From the NCBI GenBank assembly GCA_947449135.1, contig CANFQO010000006.1:23660-87659 (forward strand): a stretch of DNA of 64,000 bases, written 5' to 3'. Of the stretch, positions 28,884 to 37,136 are shown piece after piece; within the stretch, counting starts at the first letter, position 1, and the number at the start of each line of letters is the position of its first letter. The translations under genes and the position numbers were made by a program. Under the pieces are notes generated by a model, which worked only from the letters and a program-made list of their open reading frames with translations, had not been told where the DNA came from and searched no databases. The stretch comes from Planctomycetaceae bacterium (GTDB taxonomy: Bacteria > Planctomycetota > Planctomycetia > Pirellulales > UBA1268).

Positions 28884-30347
28884 ATGCTCCACGACCCACG
28901 CCACCTGAGTTCTCTCCGCCGTGCCGCAACGCGGCGCGAGTTCGTGCAAAGTCTGGCGGCGGCCGCGACGGCCACGCTCGGGCTCCCCGAGCCGCGGGCC
29001 CGGGCCAGCACCGCTGGCGACGCGATCGCGCATCCGGCGGCGCGGGCTGATGCGATCATCGTGCTTTGGATGGCCGGCGGCATGGCCGCACCGGACAATC
29101 TTGACCCGAAGAAATACAAGCCGTTCGAGCCAGGGCTGGCGGTGCCGGACGTGATCAGCACGTTCCCTGCGATCCCCACGGCGGTCGATGGCGTGCAGAT
29201 CTGCCAGGGGCTGGAAGAGATCGCCTCGGTCCTCGATCGGGGCACGCTCATCCGCTCGCACGTGCAGCCCGATCTGGGCAGCATCCTGCACTCGCGGCAT
29301 CAATACCACTGGCACACAGGCTACGTGCCGCCGCAGACCGTCGCCTGCCCGCACATCGGCGCCTGGATGAGCCGGGTGCTCGGGCCTCGCCAGTCGGTGA
29401 TGCCCGCCTTCATCAACATCGGCCAGCGGCTGGAGGGTGTTGGCGAGAACGAGGAACTCAAAGCCTTCACCACCGCCGGGTTCTTCGGCAGCGAATTCGG
29501 GCCGATGAACCTGCCCTATCCGGAGGAGGCGGCGCTCGCCGTGCGGCCGCCGAAGGGGATGGAGCCGGGCCGTTTTTCCAGCCGTTACGAGCATTTCAAG
29601 CGACTGGTCGCGGGATCGCCAGGCCGGGAGTTCACCAGCGACTTCCATCAGGAATCGATGCTCCGCAGTCTGGAGAATGCCCATCGGCTGCTCTCCGCCA
29701 AGGAACGTGAAGCGTTTGACATCGGCCTGGAGCCGAAGGAAGTGCAGGAGCAGTACGACACCGGCCGGTTCGGCCGCGGCTGCCTGCTGGCCAGGCGGCT
29801 GGTGGAGAATGGCGCGCGATATGTCGAGGTGACGACCGAATACGTCCCCTTCCTCCACTGGGACACGCACGACAACGGCCACGACACCGTCGACAGGATG
29901 CACAAGGAGATCGACCGCCCGATCGCCACGCTGATCCGTGATCTGGAGGCTCGTGGGCTGCTCGACCGCACGCTCGTCGTGATTGCCAGCGAGTTCAGCC
30001 GCGACATGATCACCGAGGGCCGTCCCGGCTCGAAGGCGAATGATCAGGCCAATTCCCCCAAGGATTTCCTCCAGTTGCCCAACCACTACGGCCAGCACCG
30101 CCACTTCACCGGCGGGTCGACCGTGGCGCTGTTCGGCGGCGGCGTGAGAAAGGGATTTGTCTACGGCAAAACCGCCGACGAGCGGCCCTGCCTGGCAGTG
30201 GAGAATCCGGTCACGATCAGCGACCTGCATGCCACGCTCTTCACGGCCATGGGAATCAGTCCCAAGACGGTGTTTGAGATCGAAGGCCGCCCCTTCTACG
30301 CCACCGAAGATGGCCACGGCAAACCGGTCGAGGCGATCTTCGGCTGA
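28884..30347 (+). CDS. Divergent DUF1501 Tat-exported protein (module D)
   Basis: A 487-residue protein. ATG 28884 is chosen for the strong GAGGAGAGG site just upstream; a longer frame runs back into the cytochrome gene. The Tat motif ATRREFVQS is near residue 16. The usual GGPSHxDxFDPKP block is altered to MAGGMAAPDNLDPKKY, and WGGEFGRTP reads IASEFSRDM, so it is the most divergent DUF1501 in the window. Retained blocks include [27 protein letters not shown] and LHATLFTAMGISP. It may act on a different substrate or have lost the family activity. It is convergent with module E across 173 bp. Confidence 0.88.
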   Translation: MLHDPRHLSSLRRAATRREFVQSLAAAATATLGLPEPRARASTAGDAIAHPAARADAIIVLWMAGGMAAPDNLDPKKYKPFEPGLAVPDVISTFPAIPTAVDGVQICQGLEEIASVLDRGTLIRSHVQPDLGSILHSRHQYHWHTGYVPPQTVACPHIGAWMSRVLGPRQSVMPAFINIGQRLEGVGENEELKAFTTAGFFGSEFGPMNLPYPEEAALAVRPPKGMEPGRFSSRYEHFKRLVAGSPGREFTSDFHQESMLRSLENAHRLLSAKEREAFDIGLEPKEVQEQYDTGRFGRGCLLARRLVENGARYVEVTTEYVPFLHWDTHDNGHDTVDRMHKEIDRPIATLIRDLEARGLLDRTLVVIASEFSRDMITEGRPGSKANDQANSPKDFLQLPNHYGQHRHFTGGSTVALFGGGVRKGFVYGKTADERPCLAVENPVTISDLHATLFTAMGISPKTVFEIEGRPFYATEDGHGKPVEAIFG

Positions 30348-30461
30348 GTCGAGCGGCTGCCCGAGGCTTAGAGCGGCCTATCCGACTGTTTGAGGAGCCG
30401 GGGGTCGGTGGAAGCCGGAGCGAGTCGGGCTATCCTGCCCTCGAGTCGGAGCCCCTCCGCG

Positions 30462-30499
30462 GCCGGGGCGGCGGACTTAGGCGTGTGACCGCCCCCGGC
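30462..30499. terminator. Hairpin between convergent modules D and E (possible bidirectional terminator)
   Basis: The arm 30462-30471 (GCCGGGGCGG) pairs with 30489-30499 (CCGCCCCCGGC) with one bulged C and a loop of about 17 nt. It lies between two convergent stops (30347 and 30521). No T-tract follows on either strand, so intrinsic termination is only a possibility. Confidence 0.35.
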
Positions 30500-30520
30500 G
30501 GCTTGGCCATCCGAACCGCC

Positions 30521-32017
30521 CTACGCCATGATTTCGTGGATCGGCTCCACGTGCTCGACGCCCACGAGCTTCTGGTCGAGGCCGCCAAAGAAGTAGCTCA
30601 GCCGGTTGGGCTCGAGCCCGAGTTGGTGCAGGATCGTGGCGTGCAGGCTCTTCACGTGGAACCCGGTCCGGCCATCGTGCACGGGTGCGATCGCCGCGGC
30701 GCCGAGTTCGTCGGTTTCGCCCACGCTCACGCCCCCCTTGATGCCACCGCCGGCCATCCACATCGTGAATCCGTAGGCGTTGTGGTCGCGGCCGGTGCCT
30801 TCGGCATACTCCGCCGTCGGCTGGCGGCCAAACTCTCCACCCCACACCACCAGCGTGCTGTCGAGCAGGCCACTTCGCTTGAGATCGGTGAGCAGGGCCG
30901 CGATCGGCTGATCGGTGTTACCCGCATGGAAGTTGTGATTCTTCTCCAGGTCGCCGTGGGCATCCCAGTTGTCGTCGTTGTGCGCGCCGCCTGAATAGAG
31001 CTGCACGAACCGCACGCCGCGTTCCACGAGCCTCCGCGCCAAGAGGCAGCGGCGACCGAAGTCTGCTGTCCGTGGATTCTCCAGCCCGTAGAGCTGCTTG
31101 GTCTCCTCGGTCTCGCTCGCCAGATCGACCGCCTCAGGGGCATGCTCCTGCATCTTCCAGGCCAGTTCGTAGGAGGCGATCCGCGCTGCCAGATCGGTGT
31201 TGTCGCCACGTGGCAGCAGGTGAGCCGTGTTGGCGTCACGCAGGGCATCGAGCATAGCCCGCTGGCTCTCCAGCGACATGTCATCCGGCGGGGCCAGATC
31301 CAGGATCGGCGCCCCCTTCGACCGCAGCAGCGTGCCCTGATAGGTGGCGGGCATGTACCCGCTCGACCAGTTCTTGGCACCCGAGATCGGCCCTCCCGTG
31401 GGATCGAGCATGACGACGAACCCGGGGAGGTTGTCATTGACGCTGCCCAGGCCGTAGTTGACCCACGAGCCGAGGCAGGGCGCCCCGCTCTGAATCTTGC
31501 CCGAATTCATCTGCAGCATCGCCGACCCATGGATCGGCGAATCAGCGGTCATCGAATGGAGGAAGGCGATGTCGTCGACATGGCCGGAGAGATGCGGGAA
31601 CAGGTCGGAGACCCACTTGCCGCACTCGCCATACTGGTTGAACTTCCACTTGGGTCCCACCACCCGGCCCTTGCTCTTCTCGCCACCTCTACCCTTCGTC
31701 TTCACATCGATCGTCTGGCCGTCGAGGCCGTAGAGCGTCGGCTTGTAGTCAAAGGTGTCCACGTGGCTCGGGCCACCGTACATGAACAGGAAGATCACGC
31801 TCTTGGCCTTGGGCGCGAAATGGGGCGGCTTCGCTGCCAAGGGATTGGCAAACGCGGTCACCCCATCGGCAGCACGGGTCTGCTTCGCAAAAAATCCCTG
31901 TTCGAGGAGGCCGGCAAGCGCCAGCCCTGTGAACGAGCCGCCCGCCTCCCAGAAGAACTCGCGACGCGTCCGCCGGCAGAAGCTGCCGTCACCGGAGAAG
32001 TCGGATGGATTGTGCAT
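30521..32017 (-). CDS. DUF1501 Tat-exported protein (module E)
   Basis: A 498-residue protein from ATG 32017 with GGAG 9 nt upstream. The Tat motif RRTRREFFWEAGG is near residue 16. Family blocks: [82 protein letters not shown], then LHATILHQLGLEPNRLSY. The block with the Asp/His residues is intact. A basic low-complexity segment (DVKTKGRGGEKSKGR) near residue 105 is a small addition relative to the other DUF1501 proteins. The cytochrome partner lies 67 nt upstream on the same strand. Confidence 0.93.
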   Translation of the reverse strand: MHNPSDFSGDGSFCRRTRREFFWEAGGSFTGLALAGLLEQGFFAKQTRAADGVTAFANPLAAKPPHFAPKAKSVIFLFMYGGPSHVDTFDYKPTLYGLDGQTIDVKTKGRGGEKSKGRVVGPKWKFNQYGECGKWVSDLFPHLSGHVDDIAFLHSMTADSPIHGSAMLQMNSGKIQSGAPCLGSWVNYGLGSVNDNLPGFVVMLDPTGGPISGAKNWSSGYMPATYQGTLLRSKGAPILDLAPPDDMSLESQRAMLDALRDANTAHLLPRGDNTDLAARIASYELAWKMQEHAPEAVDLASETEETKQLYGLENPRTADFGRRCLLARRLVERGVRFVQLYSGGAHNDDNWDAHGDLEKNHNFHAGNTDQPIAALLTDLKRSGLLDSTLVVWGGEFGRQPTAEYAEGTGRDHNAYGFTMWMAGGGIKGGVSVGETDELGAAAIAPVHDGRTGFHVKSLHATILHQLGLEPNRLSYFFGGLDQKLVGVEHVEPIHEIMA

Positions 32018-32084
32018 GGTGTGGTCTCCGCGATCGTTCTGCCGGCGGCGTGCCGGCGGTGGTTTGGACCAATGTCAGCCGAGG

Positions 32085-34988
32085 TCAGTCGAGATAGACA
32101 AATTCGTTGAGGTTGAGAACCATCAGGCAAAAGAGTTCGAGGCTGCGGGTGGGACCGACCCCATCCTGGTCTTCCAACTGGTCGACCAGCGCCACACCCC
32201 GAGCCACCTCCGCATCGGTGACCGCCCGCGTGAGCGCGATCTCCAGTGCCCGGCGAACCTCCGCCGGCGTGTTGTCGGCGTCGGGGCCTCCCACCTCGCG
32301 TTTGACGCGGGCGGCAAACGTCCGCGCCTGCTTCTGCAGAAACTCACCGTTCATCATGCCGAGGGCCTGCGTGGGCTGCGTCGTGGCAAACCGCACCGGG
32401 CAGGGCGTGTCGGTGTCGGCCAGATCGAAATCGGCGAGGATCGGCGTGATGAGCGACCGCTTCACCTGGATGTAAACGCTGCGCCGGGCCTGTTCTTCGG
32501 CCGGCGAATTGCCCCAGCCATCCCCTGGCCGCGACTGCCCAGCCAGCACCTCCTTGGGGATGTCGACAAACACCCCGGGGCCGCCCATCTTGGGATTGAA
32601 GTCGCCGCTGGCCAGATGAATCGAATCGCGAATTTCCTCCGCGGTGAGCCGGCGCATGTCAAACCGCCAGAAGCTATCGTTGAGGGGATCGCTCTGCATG
32701 GCGTTGGCCTCGCCCGTCGATGCAGCCTGATAGGTCTGCGACAGCATGATCAGCCTGTGCAGCGGCTTGAGGTGCCAGCCACCAGCGACCAACTCCGCGG
32801 CAAGCCAGTCGAGCAGTTCGGGATGCGTGGGAGGATCGCCCATCATGCCGAAGTTGCTGGAACTGCGGGTCAGCCCTCGGCCGAAGTGATATTGCCAGAT
32901 GCGGTTGGCCAGGACGCGAGGCGTGAGCGGGTTCTCTGGCGATACCAGCCACCTTGCCAGCACCGTCCGCCTGCCGGTGGAAGTGGCGCCTGGAGGCGGT
33001 GCTGGAATCACCGGCTGCTTCGCCTTGAGAATCCCGGGGAACGCCGGCTCCACCCTGTTTTCGGGCTTGGTCTCGGCGTGCGGGTTGCCGCGGTAGAGCA
33101 CGAACGTCTCGGGCGCCTGCGACCCCTGCTCGGTCACGACCGATGCCACGTCGACCGGCACGGTCTCCTTCTTCACCGCCTCGAGCGCCGCCACCTTCGC
33201 GTCGTAGTCACGCTTGCCGTCGGCACCGAGGATCTTTTCTCCTTCGGCGGCGATCGCCTCCGCGAGCTTACTCGCGGCGGCCTTGTCCTTCTTTCCAGCA
33301 GACGACAGGAGCCGTTTCTCAAAGCCCGGGCCCGACCAGCCAACACTGAGCCCCTTGCGATGCTCCCACTGGAAGTAGTCGAGCCGGATCGGCAGTCGGC
33401 CCGCCTTCAGCGGCACCGTCGCCGTCTTCGGCTGCCCAATGCCGTGGATGCCGTCATGCTCGAGCACCATGCTGCCGCCGATGGAGAGCCGGGAGCCGTC
33501 ATCGGAATCGAGCGTGAAGGTGTAGTCACCATCCGCAGGAACTTTCAGAAAACCGGTGAAGACATAGCCGAACGAGTCTGGCCGCAGCGACGGCGCTACG
33601 GTGATGTCAAACCGCTGACTCGCCACGGGACCGACATCCTCCGCCTTAAGGCTGTCGAAATCGGGGAGTTTGGTCCAGGTATCGCGATAGAAACGGAAGG
33701 CGAGGTCGTCGATGTCAGTGGACTCCGCAGCCGCGTCGTCCGGCTTCTCCCAGGCGGCGCGAAACTGGTTTTCCACGGCGGTCACGGCCTGCTGTGCGGC
33801 GTCGATGCGGCGTTGCCGATCGGCCACGCGGGCCTCATGCTCGGCGCGTGCTTCGGGGCTTGCGAAGATCGGCCGCTCCACCGACGGCCCCTGCACGATG
33901 TTTTGAAAGAACGAGAGCAAGCTGTAGTAATCGCGCTGCGGGATCGGGTCGATTTTGTGATCGTGGCAGCGGGCGCAGTTGACCGTCAGCCCCAGAAAAG
34001 TCTGGCCGGTGGTGGCGACGATGTCGTCGAGCCAGTCATAGCGGAACTGCGCCCTGTCGGCCGGTTCGTCGTCCCACACACCGAGCCGGTAGAAGCCGGT
34101 GGCGATCAGCGCGTCGTTTGACGGCTCTGGGAGTTCGTCGCCGGCGATCTGCTCGATCGTGAGCTGGTCGAACGGCTTGTCAGCGTTGAACGAACGGATC
34201 AGATAGTCGCGGTATCGCCAGGCGTGGGGCTTAGCGCCGTCCCGTTCAAAGCTATTCGTGTCGGCATACCGCACGAGGTCGAGCCAGTGGCGGGCCCATT
34301 GCTCGCCGTAGTGGGGCGATGCCAGCAGCCGATCAACGACCCTCTCAAAAGCCTGCGGCGACTCGTCGGCGAGAAAAGCCTGTAGTTCAGCCTGAGAGGG
34401 AGGCAGGCCGGTGAGGTCATAGGTGGCACGCCGCAATAACGCAGTCTTGTCTGCCGGCCCGGGAAAGGGCAGGCCACGCCGGGAGAGCCCTTCGCGGATG
34501 AAGGCGTCAATCGGGTTGGACGCTGCGGCACCGCCGGCAACGATGGGCACGGGAGGCCGCTCCAGTGGCCGGAATGCCCAGTGCTCCTGCCACGTCGCCC
34601 CCTCGTCAATCCAGCGGCCAAGGGCATCGACCTGCGTTTCGCTCAGGCGCGGTCCCTCCGGTGGCATGCGGATGTCGGGATCGGTGGACGTGATGCGTTC
34701 CAGAATCAGGCTCGATGCCCGGTCGCCGGCCACGATCGCCCGACCACCACTCTCCAGTTCGGCCACAGCCCCCGCCGGCTGATCGAGACGGAGGCCTCCC
34801 TCCTGCTTGTCGGGGCCGTGGCAGGCAAAACACTTCCTCGCCAGGAGCGGCTGAATCTCCCTGGAGAAATCGACGGGGGCCGCCTCAATGGGAGACATGG
34901 CGACCGAGAAAACCACTCCCATCATCCATGCCACACGCCGCGCAAGGCAGTGAGTCAGATTCAGACTCTTGTGTCGCGGACAATGCAT
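32085..34988 (-). CDS. DUF1549/DUF1553 diheme-motif protein with PA14-like insert (module E)
   Basis: A 967-residue protein. The ATG at 34988 (GAGAG about 7 nt upstream) is preferred to an in-frame GTG at 35000. A signal peptide is present; heme motif CFACHG at about 53-58; DUF1549 (ATYDLTGLPPSQAEL) with second heme motif CARCHDHK near 338; then a PA14-type glycan-binding domain at about 426-560 (GYVFTGFLKVPADGDYTFTL, SDDGSRLSIGG, LSVGWSGPG); a Lys/Ala/Glu-rich helical stretch; then DUF1553 (LARWLVSPENPLTPRVLANR). PA14 domains bind carbohydrate in many surface proteins, so this copy probably recognises a glycan. It is divergent from a ROK regulator with 129 bp between starts. Confidence 0.92.
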   Translation of the reverse strand: MHCPRHKSLNLTHCLARRVAWMMGVVFSVAMSPIEAAPVDFSREIQPLLARKCFACHGPDKQEGGLRLDQPAGAVAELESGGRAIVAGDRASSLILERITSTDPDIRMPPEGPRLSETQVDALGRWIDEGATWQEHWAFRPLERPPVPIVAGGAAASNPIDAFIREGLSRRGLPFPGPADKTALLRRATYDLTGLPPSQAELQAFLADESPQAFERVVDRLLASPHYGEQWARHWLDLVRYADTNSFERDGAKPHAWRYRDYLIRSFNADKPFDQLTIEQIAGDELPEPSNDALIATGFYRLGVWDDEPADRAQFRYDWLDDIVATTGQTFLGLTVNCARCHDHKIDPIPQRDYYSLLSFFQNIVQGPSVERPIFASPEARAEHEARVADRQRRIDAAQQAVTAVENQFRAAWEKPDDAAAESTDIDDLAFRFYRDTWTKLPDFDSLKAEDVGPVASQRFDITVAPSLRPDSFGYVFTGFLKVPADGDYTFTLDSDDGSRLSIGGSMVLEHDGIHGIGQPKTATVPLKAGRLPIRLDYFQWEHRKGLSVGWSGPGFEKRLLSSAGKKDKAAASKLAEAIAAEGEKILGADGKRDYDAKVAALEAVKKETVPVDVASVVTEQGSQAPETFVLYRGNPHAETKPENRVEPAFPGILKAKQPVIPAPPPGATSTGRRTVLARWLVSPENPLTPRVLANRIWQYHFGRGLTRSSSNFGMMGDPPTHPELLDWLAAELVAGGWHLKPLHRLIMLSQTYQAASTGEANAMQSDPLNDSFWRFDMRRLTAEEIRDSIHLASGDFNPKMGGPGVFVDIPKEVLAGQSRPGDGWGNSPAEEQARRSVYIQVKRSLITPILADFDLADTDTPCPVRFATTQPTQALGMMNGEFLQKQARTFAARVKREVGGPDADNTPAEVRRALEIALTRAVTDAEVARGVALVDQLEDQDGVGPTRSLELFCLMVLNLNEFVYLD

Positions 34989-35064
34989 CAAAGCTCTCAC
35001 AGGTCACCCTTCGTCCAGAGGTGCCGGGCCGCCATCGCTTCCATCCAGAATACTCGGACAGTAC

Positions 35065-35082
35065 ATTGTAAGCGTCGTTAAC
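35065..35082 (-). promoter_or_regulatory. Candidate promoter/operator between module E and the ROK regulator
   Basis: On the minus strand TACAAT (35070 to 35065) is a good -10 match pointing toward module E. A GTTAAC palindrome at 35077-35082, within the near-symmetric TCGTTAACAA, sits just upstream and is AT-rich against a GC-rich background. A ROK protein bound there could repress both directions. The -35 match (TTGCAG, 16 nt away) is poor. Confidence 0.3.
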
Positions 35083-35117
35083 AAAACTGCAAACTCTGCG
35101 CAGAAACACCTCTTCTG

Positions 35118-36287
35118 ATGACGCTGCCCCACAACCGCGTCGAGTCGGCTCTGCTGCGGCGGATCAACGAGCGACGACTGCTGGAAGTGATCCAGCAGCA
35201 GGGGCCGTCGTCGCGGGCCGCATTGACCCGCTCCAGCGGCCTCACCGCCCCGACCGTGTCCAAGGTGGTCGATGCCCTCCTCAAGCGCGGGCTGGTCGAG
35301 GAAATCGATCCGCTCGGGCAGACGCTGGGCCGGCCGGGGCGACTGGTCCAGATGGCGGCAGAATCAGCGGTGATTCTCGGGGTGGTGATTGATGCCACCA
35401 CCTGCTGCGTGGTGGCAACCGGCCTGGATGGGCGAGTGGAGGAGTCGCGAACGCGGCGTTTCACCACGCCGGCCAGCTACAAACACCTGCTTGATTCGAT
35501 CGAGACCCACTGCCGCGTATTGCTCCAAGACACAAACCGCACCGTGCATGCCATCGGCGTGAGTGTGCCTGGGCTGGTCAACGAGCGACTGCAGGAAATC
35601 GTCTTTTCCCCGAATCTCCGTCTGCTCGACAAGCGCAACCCGGCGATCGATCTGGAGCAGCGGATGGCCGCGAAATGCCTGCTGCTGCAGGAGACGAGCG
35701 GGCTGTGCCTGAGCGAGCGGCTCTACGGCGACGCCAAAGGGCTGCACGACTTCGCCATGCTCGACGTCAGCACCGGCCTCGGCATGGCGGTGATGAGCGG
35801 GGGGCAGTTGCTCGCCGGGCATGGCGGCATGGCCGGTGAGGTCGGGCACATCACCGTTGATCCCACGGGCCTCCGCTGTGGCTGCGGCAACCGGGGATGC
35901 CTGGAGACGCTCGCCACCGATTCGGCACTGGTCCGCAGGATGTCGGAGCGCATCGGCCAGCCCCTGTCGGTCGAGGAGGCGGCCGGCCGGCTGGCCGCGA
36001 CTCCTGAGGAATTCGGGGCCGATGTGGAATGTGTCAGCGAATACCTCGCCATCGCCATGGCCGCTGTCATCAACATCTTCAACCCCACCACGCTCTTCGT
36101 TCACGGCACGTTGCTCGTCGCCGCGGAGGATCGCTTCGCCCGCGTGCTGGAACGCGTGAGGCAACGCACCCTCACCGCATCACTGGCCGACTGCACGATC
36201 GTGCCCACCCGACTGAGCAAGCGACAGGGGGCGATCGCCGGTATCATGCACCACCTGACCAACACCTGGGCCCCGCCGTTTCGTTGA
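35118..36287 (+). CDS. ROK-family transcriptional regulator (NagC/XylR-like)
   Basis: A 389-residue protein. An N-terminal winged helix-turn-helix (about 10-70; SRAALTRSSGLTAPTVSKVV) is followed by a ROK domain. The zinc site is intact (GEVGHITVDP His near 243, and CGCGNRGC near 254-261), as is the phosphate-loop-like LDVSTGLGMAV. The sugar-kinase catalytic region is less clear, typical of regulator rather than kinase members. Family knowledge: such proteins repress sugar-use genes and release DNA on sugar binding. It is divergent from module E and 49 nt upstream of an SDR gene, so both are likely targets. The effector sugar is unknown. Confidence 0.92.
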   Translation: MTLPHNRVESALLRRINERRLLEVIQQQGPSSRAALTRSSGLTAPTVSKVVDALLKRGLVEEIDPLGQTLGRPGRLVQMAAESAVILGVVIDATTCCVVATGLDGRVEESRTRRFTTPASYKHLLDSIETHCRVLLQDTNRTVHAIGVSVPGLVNERLQEIVFSPNLRLLDKRNPAIDLEQRMAAKCLLLQETSGLCLSERLYGDAKGLHDFAMLDVSTGLGMAVMSGGQLLAGHGGMAGEVGHITVDPTGLRCGCGNRGCLETLATDSALVRRMSERIGQPLSVEEAAGRLAATPEEFGADVECVSEYLAIAMAAVINIFNPTTLFVHGTLLVAAEDRFARVLERVRQRTLTASLADCTIVPTRLSKRQGAIAGIMHHLTNTWAPPFR

Positions 36288-36336
36288 TCGAGCCCAGCAT
36301 TCCATCCCCTTGGTTTCACCCAGAGAGTGTTTTGCC

Positions 36337-37119
36337 ATGCCTGATCCGACAGCATCCCAGATGTCCCCCTTCTCTCTGGCCGGCCGCACCGCTCTGGTCA
36401 CCGGCTCATCGACCGGGCTGGGACTGGCCACCGCCCGCTGCCTCGGGCTCGCCGGCGCGAAAGTGGCGGTCAACTACGCCAACTCCCGCCCGCGTGCCGA
36501 AAAGGCTCTGGCCGACCTGCGGGCCGCCGGCATCACGGCCGACCTCTTCCAGGCCGATGTCAGTGACGAAGCAGAAATCGACTTGATGTTCACGGCGATC
36601 GAGAAGTCGCTCGGGCCGGTCGACATCATCGTCGTCAACGCCACGCCGGCGCAGCCGCAAAAGCCGATCGAGGAATACGACTGGGACTTCTACCAGCAGA
36701 TGCTCGACTTCTTCGTGAAGAGCCCCTTCCTGCTGGCCCGGCGGGCCCTGCCCGGCATGAAAGAGCGACGTCACGGACGTCTGATCAACATCACAAGCGA
36801 AGTCTTCCTGCTGGGAGTCTCCCCCTTCTCCGCCTATGTGGCGGCCAAGGGCGGGCAGGTCGGCTGGTCGCGGAGCATGGCCCGCGAACTGGCCCCGTTC
36901 GGTGTGACGGTCAACATGATCGCGCCAGGCTGGATTCCGGTCGAGCGGCATGTCAATGATCCACAGGCCGACAAGGACGGCTATCTGGCCACGATACCAG
37001 CAGGCCGCTGGGGAAAGCCCGAGGAGGTGGGTTGGGCAGCCGTCTATCTGGCCAGCCAGGAGGCAGGGTTCGTGACCGGCCAAAGCATCGCCGTCAATGG
37101 TGGCAAGACGGTCTGGTAA
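36337..37119 (+). CDS. Short-chain dehydrogenase/reductase (SDR)
   Basis: A 260-residue classical SDR, cytoplasmic (no signal). ATG 36337 is chosen over an upstream Met at 36310, which gives a 269-residue form with a non-conserved leader. The nucleotide-binding glycine motif TGSSTGLG lies near residue 23; the structural Asn segment reads VVNATPAQ, a variant of the usual NNAG; the catalytic Ser is in NITSEVF and Tyr/Lys in YVAAK near 165-169; the C-terminal block is GWAAVYLASQEAGFVTG. It is probably an NAD(P)-dependent sugar or polyol oxidoreductase co-transcribed with the ROK regulator. It ends 17 bp before the convergent S53 peptidase stop. Confidence 0.9.
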   Translation: MPDPTASQMSPFSLAGRTALVTGSSTGLGLATARCLGLAGAKVAVNYANSRPRAEKALADLRAAGITADLFQADVSDEAEIDLMFTAIEKSLGPVDIIVVNATPAQPQKPIEEYDWDFYQQMLDFFVKSPFLLARRALPGMKERRHGRLINITSEVFLLGVSPFSAYVAAKGGQVGWSRSMARELAPFGVTVNMIAPGWIPVERHVNDPQADKDGYLATIPAGRWGKPEEVGWAAVYLASQEAGFVTGQSIAVNGGKTVW

Positions 37120-37136
37120 GCGGTGCGACGTTCTGT

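Noticed and set aside
28761..30317. 518-codon minus-strand open frame antisense to the module D DUF1501 gene
   Set aside because: It is the reverse-strand shadow of a clear coding gene in a high-GC genome; composition is Arg/His/Gly-rich without any domain, and no ribosome-binding site precedes it.
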